Source: Candidatus Atribacteria bacterium (GTDB lineage Bacteria > Atribacterota > Atribacteria > Atribacterales > Atribacteraceae). Taken from it: a DNA stretch of 8,697 bases. Below, piece after piece: positions 1 through 7,106 of this stretch (position 1 is the first letter of the stretch; each line of letters opens with the position of its first letter). The DNA is taken from contig JAPLGF010000066.1 in NCBI GenBank assembly GCA_026390275.1, forward strand, positions 1 to 8,697, read 5' to 3'. The notes beneath the pieces were generated by a model. That model did no database searches. It was not told the origin of the DNA and saw nothing but the letters and a program-made list of their open reading frames with translations. Position numbers and translations under genes: made by a program.

Positions 1-1005
1 GTTGACGTTTTCGGGTGTTGCGACGTCGCCTTCAAACCAGTTTATTTCTTTCGGGGTGATTCCTGCCACCAATTTATTGAAAGCCGATACAACCGGAGCA
101 TATCCCTGGTTGAACGGATCCTGATCCAGACAGGCTGTTACTTCACCAGATCGTATATAAGCTACGGTTTCTTCCATCCAGTCGTGGCATACCAGTTTTA
201 ACTTTCCAGACAGACCGGCATCCTTGATCGCTTTCGCTGCACCAAAGGGACCTCCGGCTGTTACATAGATACCCTTCAGATCCGGATTGGATGTAATCAG
301 GTTTTGGGTAACATTGTAGGCTTCTTCCGCCTTATCCTGGTTCTCAAATTCGCCAACCAGGACCATTTTGGAGTTTTTGTCAATAACGTCTCTGGCGCCG
401 GTCCTTCTGAGCTCATGGCCAAAAACGTTGAAGGAACCAGTGATGATAGCATACTTCCCTTCGCCGCCTATGGCATCCATCAGCAATTTGCCACATTTTT
501 GTCCACCGGCAAAGCCGTCCTGTCCCCAATAGGCGGCTCTTTTCGATTTCAAACCGGGTTCGGTGTTGAAGGTGTACATCAAAATACCGGCATCAACGGC
601 TTTATCAACCACCGGCTGCAGAGCTTCGGAAAGTCCAAAAAGGGTGATGGCGTCGTACTGAGCGGTAATGCAGTTTTGCATGGCGTCTTCAAACTTCTTC
701 GGGTCAAAGTCGGGTACCGAAATCCAATCAACTTTGCAGTTGCGATCCTTCAGGATTTCTTTAGCAAAATTGGTGCCTTTCATGACCGCCATACCGAAAG
801 GATTATTCTGCACCATGATGGTGGCGATTCTGATTTGTTTTTCAGCCTTTTGATCAACCGGTAATACGAAAAGTGTGGCACCGGCTGGCGGTTTAATTTC
901 TGCCGCTGGAATAAAATTTTCTTGGGCCTGTCCCAGTCCCACCAATAAGGTAGTACAAAGAATAATCCCGAGCAACATTGATACCAATAGCTTCTTTTTT
1001 GACAT
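1..1005 (-). CDS. Sugar ABC transporter substrate-binding protein (CUT2/RbsB-like), C-terminus cut by window edge
   Basis: My own translation of the minus strand from the ATG at 1005 gives 335 open codons running off the left edge, so the 3' end is missing. Residues 1-28 form a signal peptide: MSKKK basic start, hydrophobic core, and a likely signal peptidase I site after GQAQ. A Cys sits inside the hydrophobic core but lacks a proper lipobox. A linker of about 30 residues leads into a type I periplasmic-binding fold (Peripla_BP_4) from about residue 58, with IRIATIMVQNNPFG, then DAITLFGLSEALQPVVDKA, YWGQDGFAGGQ, YAIITGSF, ITSNPDLKGIYVTAGGPFGA and SGEVTACLDQDPFNQGY, which follow the order seen in RbsB-type proteins. 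It probably binds a sugar outside the membrane and delivers it to the permease upstream. The ribosome site AGGGGAGG lies 7 nt before the ATG. Most of the family's length is present. The ligand cannot be predicted. Confidence 0.93.
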   Translation of the reverse strand, partial: MSKKKLLVSMLLGIILCTTLLVGLGQAQENFIPAAEIKPPAGATLFVLPVDQKAEKQIRIATIMVQNNPFGMAVMKGTNFAKEILKDRNCKVDWISVPDFDPKKFEDAMQNCITAQYDAITLFGLSEALQPVVDKAVDAGILMYTFNTEPGLKSKRAAYWGQDGFAGGQKCGKLLMDAIGGEGKYAIITGSFNVFGHELRRTGARDVIDKNSKMVLVGEFENQDKAEEAYNVTQNLITSNPDLKGIYVTAGGPFGAAKAIKDAGLSGKLKLVCHDWMEETVAYIRSGEVTACLDQDPFNQGYAPVVSAFNKLVAGITPKEINWFEGDVATPENVN

Positions 1006-1032
1006 GACTTTACCTCCCCTGGTTCTTTTTAT

Positions 1033-1057
1033 TTTTAATAGCAGTATGCTATTAAAA
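1033..1057 (-). promoter_or_regulatory. Perfect intercistronic hairpin between permease and binding-protein genes
   Basis: The 11-bp arms TTTTAATAGCA (1033-1043) and TGCTATTAAAA (1047-1057) are exact reverse complements around a 3-nt loop. The element fills much of the 67-bp gap between the permease stop and the binding-protein start. On the transcribed (minus) strand it is followed by an A-rich stretch rather than a U tract, so it does not look like a classic intrinsic terminator. In many sugar ABC operons a hairpin at this kind of junction stabilises part of the mRNA and lets the binding protein be made in excess; that role is inferred here. An operator function is also possible. Confidence 0.7.
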
Positions 1058-1072
1058 CCCATTTAATAATCT

Positions 1073-2038
1073 CTATCCGGTTTTCTTTCTTCTGAGGCTG
1101 TCGATTGAAACGGCTCCGATGATTACTATTCCGATGACCACAGTTTGCCAATAACCGGGTACAGCCAGGAGTACGAAAGCATTTTTCAGAACTCCCATTA
1201 AAGCCGCTCCAACGATGACACCCAGGGGGTTCCCCTCGCCACCGGATAAGCTTATCCCACCGATAACGGCGGCTGCGATAACGTCTAACTCGTACCCATT
1301 GCCATAAAACGCATCGGCACCATCAAGCTGGCCTAAAAGGATGAGACCACAAATCCCGGCTAAAAAACCGGTTATAGTAAAAACCATTATTTTTACTTTT
1401 TCAACTTGAATACCGGATAGTTTAGCCGCCTTTTCACTGTTGCCGACCGCGTATATGTTTCTTCCAGGAACGGTATTATTGGCAAAAATAAATCCGATCG
1501 CCACAATTCCCAACATAACGATCACCGAAACCGGGACAATACTGATATATCCGCCACCAAATAAAGAGAGCCAGGTGAGATTATAGTGAATTGGCACTCC
1601 CATGGTTATGAGTAAGGAAAAACCTCTGGTGATACTCATCATGCCCAGGGTGGCAACAAAGGCGGGGATACCGACCTTGCTCACCAACATACCATTGCTC
1701 AGTCCGACAATAGCACCTATTCCGACAATAGCAATCAGTGTAACCAGCGGAGATGCTCCTGACCGGGCAACCCATGCGCCAAAACAGGCGGTGAAACCGA
1801 CCACCGAACCGACTGAAAGGTCAATTCCTCCGGTTAAGATGATTAAAGCTTGACCAACGGCTAAGATGGCAATCAAAGAAAATTGTCTAAATACGTTGAC
1901 GATGTTTCTCGCAGTTAAAAAGTAAGGACTGGCGAATGACAACCCAATGCATAAAACCAATAACGCCAGCAATACATTTATTTCTGGTTTTCCAAACAAT
2001 CCTTTTAGGTTACTACTCACTCCAATTTTCGAATTCAT
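1073..2038 (-). CDS. Sugar ABC transporter permease (CUT2, RbsC-like)
   Basis: This 321-residue, very hydrophobic protein belongs to the BPD_transp_2 permease family; E. coli RbsC has the same length. A first membrane segment lies at about residues 20-37, followed by repeated segments through residue 313 and a basic tail (RRKKTG). Family signatures are LTGGIDLSVGSVVGF at 69-82, VGIPAFVATLGMMSITRG at 122-139, the cytoplasmic coupling loop GRNIYAVGNSEKAAKLSGI at 192-210, and VIAAAVIGGISLSGGEG at 253-269. It should form the membrane channel for the sugar captured by the binding protein encoded downstream. The ATG at 2038 is preceded by GGGGAGGA with only about 2-3 nt of spacing, shorter than usual, but no better start is visible. 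An ATPase partner (RbsA type, usually encoded beside these genes) is absent on the promoter side and may lie beyond the left edge. Confidence 0.96.
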   Translation of the reverse strand: MNSKIGVSSNLKGLFGKPEINVLLALLVLCIGLSFASPYFLTARNIVNVFRQFSLIAILAVGQALIILTGGIDLSVGSVVGFTACFGAWVARSGASPLVTLIAIVGIGAIVGLSNGMLVSKVGIPAFVATLGMMSITRGFSLLITMGVPIHYNLTWLSLFGGGYISIVPVSVIVMLGIVAIGFIFANNTVPGRNIYAVGNSEKAAKLSGIQVEKVKIMVFTITGFLAGICGLILLGQLDGADAFYGNGYELDVIAAAVIGGISLSGGEGNPLGVIVGAALMGVLKNAFVLLAVPGYWQTVVIGIVIIGAVSIDSLRRKKTG

Positions 2039-3004
2039 GGTCCTCCCCTGGTAGGATAGATTTCTGTTTACACAGATGGTCCTTACATAGCTAAATTTTT
2101 ACTGGTATCTGCAACAAGATCAAGATTACAAAATGGACGACACTCCTTGCCCCTTTGAATAGAATACCGGTGTCAGCTCAACTCACCCGATGAAACCAAG
2201 AAAAGTCCCGGATAGAGACGAAAACCTACTTTCATATTTGCCGAAACCAGGTGGTGAGAAAAAGTTGTTCCGATACATCAAATATTTCCTGGGTCAGTTC
2301 CATGGAATCGAGGCTTGCGAGAGAATAGTTGTTTGGTTCGGAAACGTGTATACCAAAAAACTCTCACATGGGGGGGAGTGGTGTTTAAGTAAAGTCAGTG
2401 CTTGTCTTTGAAGAAGAAAACCAACTAACTGCCCGATGAAAAAATAATATTCAAAGGAAAGGTGTAAATCAATCAGAATCATACCGCGCTGATGGGTATC
2501 AAGGGTTTTCTGAAGAAAATATAAAATAATCGGTATTCTGAAGGGACTGATAGGGGTCTGGAGGAATGGCGTGAAATCACTTTTGGGAGTCACCTCCATC
2601 CGGTGATCACTGTTTCTAAAAGATTCACAAGATATGCTTATGACATCTTTACCCATTGACAGCTTTTCACCCCTCCAAAAAGTTAAAAGGAATAAACAAT
2701 AAAGTTGAGTTGAGAAAGGTGATTCATTTTGTTAAAAACGACTCAATTGAAGATGGATTTATTAATAGTGTTTGGGAAACATCTTGAATGAACACCGCTT
2801 TGGCAGGGGTCCTGCCGTAAGAAACTCAAAGATATAATTCATTGATTACCAGCTTTTGGGATGTTTTTTGTTTTTAAGCTGATCCTCAGTTTAATTTCGT
2901 TTATTTTCATTATTATAAGGGCTTGAATTAAAATGTCAATCTTATTGAAAAATCTAAAAATGGGGATATCGTCTCTTCTGTAAGGGCGGCATGGCGTTAA
3001 ATTT

Positions 3005-3029
3005 GCGGGCTTCTCGATCAAGCCCCTAC
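3005..3029. repeat. REP-like intergenic palindrome (single copy seen)
   Basis: GGGCTT (3007-3012) and AAGCCC (3020-3025) are inverted around a 7-nt loop. On the minus strand the element reads GTAGGGGCTTGATC and then GAGAAGCCCGC. From memory, intergenic palindromes of the form GTAGGGGC...GCCC occur as dispersed repeats in several bacterial phyla. Only this one copy is in the window, so the dispersed nature is inferred, not shown. Confidence 0.35.
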
Positions 3030-3224
3030 GAAAGACTGTTATTATTGGAGGGGCAGCAATAAATGAGCGCCGGTTCTCTGGAGTTAATTATAGGGACACT
3101 CACGAGCATGTCGAACCTGGGGTTCTCAAAGGGATTAACCGAAAGAACCATCCGGTAAAAACGGCTACTTGTGGATTTTAGAACTTTCAAATTTGCCGGA
3201 TTACAATTCAAATTCATTGGAGTG

Positions 3225-3239
3225 GATAAATCATTTATC
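3225..3239. promoter_or_regulatory. 15-bp palindrome, possible operator upstream of the kinase
   Basis: GATAAAT (3225-3231) and ATTTATC (3233-3239) are perfect inverted arms around one C, centred about 90 bp before the kinase start. Size and position suit an operator for a dimeric regulator of the catabolic cluster. It lacks the central CG typical of LacI-family operators, and no regulator gene is present in the window. An AT-rich palindrome of this size could also be chance. Confidence 0.35.
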
Positions 3240-3321
3240 ACAGAAATTCCTATTAGACCTAAATTAAATGGTGTAGAATGACAAAAGGAAAATTGTAAAT
3301 AAACGAAAAGGAAAGGACAAA

Positions 3322-4860
3322 GTGGCAAAACTCATCATTGTATGGGATTTGGGAACCGGGGGGAACAAAGCCTCGCTCTACGATGGGAATGGAAATTGTC
3401 TTGTTGCAACCCTGGTACCATATGATACCTTCTATCCGGCCCATGGCTGGCATGAACAAAAACCCAACGATTGGTGGGATGCGGTGGTTTGTAGCACCAA
3501 ACAACTGCTCAAAGTAACCGGTATTGATAAAAACGATATCTATTGCTGCGGGACTTCCGGACATAGCCTGGGAGCCGTCCCGCTGGACAAAAACGGTAAT
3601 CTACTTAGAGAACAAACTCCGATTTGGTCGGACAGTCGGGCAGTTGAGCAGGCTCAAAAATTCTTTGAAAAATATGATGAGAAAAAATGGTATATGACCA
3701 CCGGGAACGGGTTTACGCCGCCATTATACCCCCTGTTCAAAACCTTATGGTATAGGGATAATGAACCGGATATTTTTAAAGAGATTGATAAGGTTGTAGG
3801 AACCAAAGACTATATCAATTTCAAACTGACCGGAAAAGTAGTGACCGACTTCTCCTATGCATCAGGTTCCGGTGTTTATGATTTGATCAACTGGAAATAC
3901 GCTGAAGAGTTGGTTGAGGCGAGTGGTTTGCCATCCCGCATCTTTCCAGAGATCGTCAAGTCTACGGATATTGTCAGCCAAATAACACCGGCTGCGGCGG
4001 AAGAACTGGGATTGACCACCAATGTCTATGTGATCTCGGGTGGTGTGGATAACTCATGTATGGCGTTGGGCGCAAAAGCCTTTAAGGAAGGGAGAGTCTA
4101 TAATTCCTTAGGCTCTTCTTCATGGATTGCGGTGTCTTCCCAGAAGCCCTTATTGGATAGTAAAACACGTCCCTTTGTCTTTGCCCATGTTGTACCAGAA
4201 TACTTTGCATCGGCATTGGCTATCATTGCCAGTGGCTCAAGTTTTAGGTGGATGAGAGACCACCTCACCGTGGATCTCCAAGCCGAGGCCGATGCCAAAG
4301 GTCTTGATGTTTATGATCTTATGGCGAGAGAAGCTTCCAAATCGGAAGTCGGTGCTCACAAGCTGGTGTTCAATCCCAGCCTGGGCGGTGGCATGCCACT
4401 TGATAAAAGCAGTAATATTCGAGGTGCTTTTATCGGGTTGGATCTCATCCATACCAGAGCAGACCTGATCAGAGCCGCCATGGAAGGTATTTCATTGGGT
4501 CTTAGGAGTTGTCTCGATACCTTGAAAGATATGACTGAGTTGAGTGGCGAAATGCTTCTGGTAGGTGGTGGAAGCAAGAGTACATTATGGCGTCAGATTT
4601 ATGCTGACGCCTACAATATGAAAGTGCTCAAAACCAATATCGATCAACAAGCAGCGGCCTTGGGCGCAGCCGCCTGTGCCGCAGTTGGAACCGGTCTTTG
4701 GGGGAATTTTGACCCTATTGATGGACTTCATATCCTTGAACAATGCGTTGACCCGATTCCTGAAAATGTTGAAAAATACCGAAAACTCTCTAAAGTGTTT
4801 AAAATGATATCGGAAAGTTTGTCGGACATCGGCGATGTATTGAATGATCTCGAAATTTGA
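3322..4860 (+). CDS. FGGY-family carbohydrate kinase, xylulokinase-like
   Basis: The 512-residue product has the full two-domain FGGY kinase fold of normal length. It should transfer phosphate from ATP to a sugar or polyol in the cytoplasm. Visible motifs are the N-terminal phosphate loop DLGTGGNKASLYD at 9-21 (GG replaces the more common SS), HEQKPNDWWDAV at 44-55, WSDSRA at 102-107 (sugar contact region), the segment GTKDYINFKLTGK at 160-172, GGVDNSCMALGAKAF at 240-254 with D243 as the likely catalytic base, and the adenine-binding LVGGGSKSTLWRQIYADA at 413-430. Overall it resembles xylulokinases most, but FGGY specificity is notoriously hard to read, so ribulose, erythritol or rare ketose kinases remain possible. 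It starts at GTG, preceded by a GGAAAGGA-type ribosome site. It is the first gene of the plus-strand cluster and is followed after 112 bp by the aldolase gene. Confidence 0.93.
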   Translation: MAKLIIVWDLGTGGNKASLYDGNGNCLVATLVPYDTFYPAHGWHEQKPNDWWDAVVCSTKQLLKVTGIDKNDIYCCGTSGHSLGAVPLDKNGNLLREQTPIWSDSRAVEQAQKFFEKYDEKKWYMTTGNGFTPPLYPLFKTLWYRDNEPDIFKEIDKVVGTKDYINFKLTGKVVTDFSYASGSGVYDLINWKYAEELVEASGLPSRIFPEIVKSTDIVSQITPAAAEELGLTTNVYVISGGVDNSCMALGAKAFKEGRVYNSLGSSSWIAVSSQKPLLDSKTRPFVFAHVVPEYFASALAIIASGSSFRWMRDHLTVDLQAEADAKGLDVYDLMAREASKSEVGAHKLVFNPSLGGGMPLDKSSNIRGAFIGLDLIHTRADLIRAAMEGISLGLRSCLDTLKDMTELSGEMLLVGGGSKSTLWRQIYADAYNMKVLKTNIDQQAAALGAAACAAVGTGLWGNFDPIDGLHILEQCVDPIPENVEKYRKLSKVFKMISESLSDIGDVLNDLEI

Positions 4861-4866
4861 AAAAAA

Positions 4867-4909
4867 CATACACTAATCAATATATTCCGTGCATTGTAAA
4901 TAGTGTATG
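4867..4909 (+). promoter_or_regulatory. Two-tier hairpin between kinase and aldolase genes
   Basis: Arms CATACACTA (4867-4875) and TAGTGTATG (4901-4909) pair perfectly. Inside the 25-nt loop, CAAT and ATTG can form a second short helix. The element begins 6 bp after the kinase stop, within the 112-bp gap, and has no run of T after it, so a strong intrinsic terminator is unlikely. It may be an mRNA stability or processing element, or a weak attenuator, that sets different levels for kinase and aldolase (inference). Confidence 0.55.
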
Positions 4910-4972
4910 CTGTCATTGCGAAATTGTCTAAGGTCAATTTTGAAAATTCTTTAGGAAAAGAGGTATTGAACG

Positions 4973-5650
4973 GTGACCATTAAACCCAATGATCTGGTAA
5001 AAATGATGGATGTCAGTGTTCTCCAAGCCGTAAATACTGAGACGGATATCCAATTCCTTATTGAAACCGCCAGAAAGTATCATTTTTATTGCACATTTGC
5101 ATTATCATGTTATTCTGCGACCCTGGTTGAGGCATTCAAGGATGAGGATATTCTGGTTGGGGCACCAATAGGATTTCCCTCAGGCGGCGAAATGTCGGAA
5201 ATTAAGGCTTTCCAGGCCATGACGCTTTATGATGTCGGGTGTGACGAGTTTGATATGGTCATGAATGTGGGATGGTTAAAGTCCAGACAGTACGGAAGGG
5301 TGGAAAACGATATTAAAGCCGTATATGAAGCGATAAAGGACAGACCGTTGAAAGTCATCGTAGAAGCGATATATCTTACCGACCAGGAGCTGGTGGATGC
5401 CTGCAAAATTATCATGAACAGCGGGGCCGAATTTATTAAAACCGGGACCGGTTGGGCATCAAAACCAACCGAGTTGAGACACATTGAAATAATCGCCAAA
5501 ACTGTGGGCAAAAAAATAAAGATCAAGGCCGCTGGAGGAATAAAAAATTATGAGACGGTGTGCAAAATGCATGATATGGGCGTGGTAAGATTTGGGGTGA
5601 GTGTAAAATCCGGGATTGAGATTGTTAAAGAGGCGAGTTCAAGACAATAA
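4973..5650 (+). CDS. deoC: Deoxyribose-phosphate aldolase family protein (DeoC/DERA-like)
   Basis: The 225-residue product is a class I (Schiff-base) aldolase of normal DERA length. DERA cleaves 2-deoxyribose-5-phosphate to glyceraldehyde-3-phosphate and acetaldehyde. Motifs in order are GAPIGFPSGG at 63-72, DEFDMVMNVGWLKS at 91-104 (D94 matches the catalytic Asp), LKVIVEAIYLTDQE at 126-139, GAEFIKTGTGWASKPT at 151-166 (K156 is the predicted Schiff-base Lys), IKAAGGIKNYE at 184-194 (K185 matches the second active-site Lys) and RFGVS at 206-210. Two positions differ from the usual consensus: KTSTG is KTGTG and KASGG is KAAGG. The catalytic residues are kept, so it should be active, perhaps on another phosphorylated sugar. 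It starts at GTG with AGAGGT 8 nt upstream. No nucleoside genes (phosphorylase, phosphopentomutase) are nearby, and the kinase and isomerase neighbours point to dietary sugar breakdown rather than nucleoside salvage. Confidence 0.92.
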   Translation: MTIKPNDLVKMMDVSVLQAVNTETDIQFLIETARKYHFYCTFALSCYSATLVEAFKDEDILVGAPIGFPSGGEMSEIKAFQAMTLYDVGCDEFDMVMNVGWLKSRQYGRVENDIKAVYEAIKDRPLKVIVEAIYLTDQELVDACKIIMNSGAEFIKTGTGWASKPTELRHIEIIAKTVGKKIKIKAAGGIKNYETVCKMHDMGVVRFGVSVKSGIEIVKEASSRQ

Positions 5651-5680
5651 TCTACCAAAGACAACTTTAACGGTATTCGT

Positions 5681-6087
5681 TTGAACTGCAATTCTCCTTG
5701 TCACCTCTATACGATGGTTGTTTTTGAAGTAGAAAAGTTTACCAATGCCATTGTGGAAGCAAAACGGGTATTTTTAGTTGGCGGTGGGTGTGAAGGATTA
5801 TCACTGAAATTCTTCTTGAAACTGGCTCGGGAATTTCAGGTCAGGTCCTATGATGCTTTAGTTGCCCATACCAGTATGGTCTTTATCCGTTATATCATGC
5901 TGGTGATGAGATCTCGGATATCACCCTGATGGAAGCACTGACTTTCCTCCTTGAGCTCCTGAAATCAACGGCAAAACCGGTTCTTCTTCTTTCTGAAGAA
6001 AAGATACCAGAGCTCCTCTCTCATTTTGTGAATAGTCTCCCCGCATGGTTGAGAGATAAAGTGTTACTATTGAACTGCGAAAGTTGA
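5681..6087 (+). pseudogene. Decayed gene, possibly a SIS-domain sugar isomerase
   Basis: Two overlapping frames together read like one broken protein. The first, from about 5681, carries EVEKFTNAIVEAKRVFLVGG and then KFFLKLAREFQV, the pattern of a SIS-domain beta-strand and glycine loop. It then turns unnatural and stops at 5929. The second frame, open from 5854, carries YHAGDEISDITLMEALTFLL and a tail ending KVLLLNCES with a TGA at 6085. The switch between frames must lie between about 5854 and 5905. The combined length of about 130 residues is well short of a typical SIS isomerase (about 190 or more), so the start is probably also lost. It begins 30 bp after the aldolase and lies in the same cluster. 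SIS membership rests on the first half only. The second half does not give me a clear family match, and a different family is possible. A sequencing error could explain the frame change but not the short length. Confidence 0.55.
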
Positions 6088-6118
6088 GTTAATGATCAAT
6101 ATAAGTCAATCCATTAAC
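6088..6118 (+). promoter_or_regulatory. Short inverted repeat before the isomerase gene
   Basis: GTTAATG (6088-6094) and CATTAAC (6112-6118) pair perfectly across a 17-nt loop, directly after the pseudogene stop and 25 bp before the TTG start of the next gene. It could be an mRNA element or a weak operator. Seven AT-rich pairs with a long loop may also arise by chance. Confidence 0.3.
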
Positions 6119-6143
6119 CGCTAAATGAATAGGGGGGAGTAAA

Positions 6144-7106
6144 TTGAAAATCGGAGTTTTTATGAATTTATTTCAAAATGAAACTTTCGAGAAGGCACTC
6201 GATTACGTAAAGAGCCTAGGGATAGAAGCAGTGGAAATCGGAACCGGTGCTTATGCTGGCCAACCTCACTGTGACGTTGATTTACTATTAAAAGATAATC
6301 AAGCTCTTGAATCTTATCGATCAACGGTTGAATCACGAGGCCTCTTTATTAGTGCCTTAAATTGTAGTGGAAATCCTTTGCATCCAAATCCAGCAATTGC
6401 GCAACCTCATCATCAGGATTTTGAAAAAACTGTTCTTTTGGCGGAAAAATTAGAAATTCAAAATGTTATAGCCTTTTCAGGTTGTCCTGGGGATTCAGAG
6501 GATGCTAAATATCCCAATTGGGTAACCTGTCCTTGGCCAAATGATTATTCTGAGATGGTTGCTTGGCAATGGAAGGAAAAGGTCATTCCATATTGGGAAA
6601 AAGCCGCGAGGTTTGCAAAGGACCATCACGTTAGAATTTGTTTTGAAATGCATCCCGGCCTCAGTGTGTATAATCCTGAAACCCTGCTTCGCTTGCGGGG
6701 TATCGTTGGAGATGTTGTGGGAGCAAATTTTGATCCTAGCCATTTATTCTGGCAGGGTATCGATCCAATTGTTGTTATAAGAAAGTTCAAAGACGCTATT
6801 TTCCATATTCATGCTAAGGATACCAAAATCGATCCCATTAATAGTTCATTGAATGGCAATCTCGATTTTAAAACCTATAAAGATGAAATTAACCGCTCCT
6901 GGATATTCCGTACCGTGGGATATGGCCATGACATTGGATTTTGGAAAGAGTTTGTCAGTACATTGCGCTTGGTTGGGTATGATGGAGTTCTTTCCATCGA
7001 ACACGAAGATTCGCTTCTTTCCAAAAAAGAAGGATTAGAGAAAGCGGTAGACCTATTGAAGGAAGTAATCATCCACGATACTGCCGATCAACCTTGGTGG
7101 ATTTAG
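6144..7106 (+). CDS. Sugar phosphate isomerase/epimerase family TIM-barrel protein
   Basis: The 320-residue product is an AP-endonuclease-2/xylose-isomerase-like TIM barrel. Enzymes of this superfamily bind a divalent metal and isomerise or epimerise sugars or keto-sugars in the cytoplasm. The N-terminus MKIGVFMNLF is a first barrel strand, followed by LGIEAVEIGTGAYAGQPHCD at 25-44, LNCSGNPLHPNP at 72-83 and FSGCPGDSEDAKYPNWVTCP at 111-130. Likely metal ligands are E168 (CFEMHPG), D197 (ANFDPSHLFWQGIDP), H223 (HIHAKDT) and E286 (LSIEHEDSL), in the expected order. Long blocks such as YPNWVTCPWP and FRTVGYGHD match a tight subfamily I recall from many sugar-catabolic loci, whose substrate is generally not assigned. 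The start is TTG, supported by AGGGGGGAG a few bases upstream; the next in-frame ATG (codon 7) would cut the first strand. It is the last gene of the plus-strand cluster. Confidence 0.92.
   Translation: MKIGVFMNLFQNETFEKALDYVKSLGIEAVEIGTGAYAGQPHCDVDLLLKDNQALESYRSTVESRGLFISALNCSGNPLHPNPAIAQPHHQDFEKTVLLAEKLEIQNVIAFSGCPGDSEDAKYPNWVTCPWPNDYSEMVAWQWKEKVIPYWEKAARFAKDHHVRICFEMHPGLSVYNPETLLRLRGIVGDVVGANFDPSHLFWQGIDPIVVIRKFKDAIFHIHAKDTKIDPINSSLNGNLDFKTYKDEINRSWIFRTVGYGHDIGFWKEFVSTLRLVGYDGVLSIEHEDSLLSKKEGLEKAVDLLKEVIIHDTADQPWWI

Larger units (their letters stand above)
2039..3321. other. 1.28-kb divergent intergenic region, no convincing gene
   Basis: This stretch separates the minus-strand transporter genes from the plus-strand catabolic cluster, so it must hold the 5' regions of both unless they are driven from elsewhere. 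Open frames of 60-120 codons occur on both strands (for example minus 2294-2656 and 3026-3328), but none has a recognisable domain, a good ribosome site plus start, or natural protein composition. I found no confident sigma-70 promoter pair for either direction. It holds the REP-like palindrome at 3005-3029 and the 15-bp palindrome at 3225-3239, listed separately. Its length is unusual for a divergent promoter and suggests decayed DNA, a regulatory RNA, or a lost gene such as the local regulator or the transporter ATPase. Confidence 0.6.

Noticed and set aside
304..864. 186-codon plus-strand open frame
   Set aside because: It is the antisense shadow of the well-supported binding-protein gene on the minus strand.
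2603..2610. GTGATCAC 8-bp palindrome considered as an operator core
   Set aside because: Too short, with no extended symmetry, and more than 550 bp from either flanking gene start.
2294..2656. 120-codon minus-strand open frame in the divergent region
   Set aside because: Unnatural composition, no domain and no ribosome site recognised; probably chance.
3009..3180. Plus-strand frame with TVIIGGAAINERR, resembling the first strand of a PfkB sugar kinase
   Set aside because: The match is limited to a generic short glycine motif, the frame runs through the REP-like palindrome, lacks a clear start, and ends after about 57 codons without any further PfkB motif.
3322..5650. Resemblance to an AI-2 (Lsr) locus: RbsC-like permease, RbsB-like binding protein, FGGY kinase and a DeoC-type aldolase
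   Set aside because: The aldolase is a short DERA-type protein with the GFPSG motif, not the longer LsrF type, and the kinase reads as xylulokinase-like rather than LsrK. No LsrG or LsrR is present. The similarity is at the level of broad families only.
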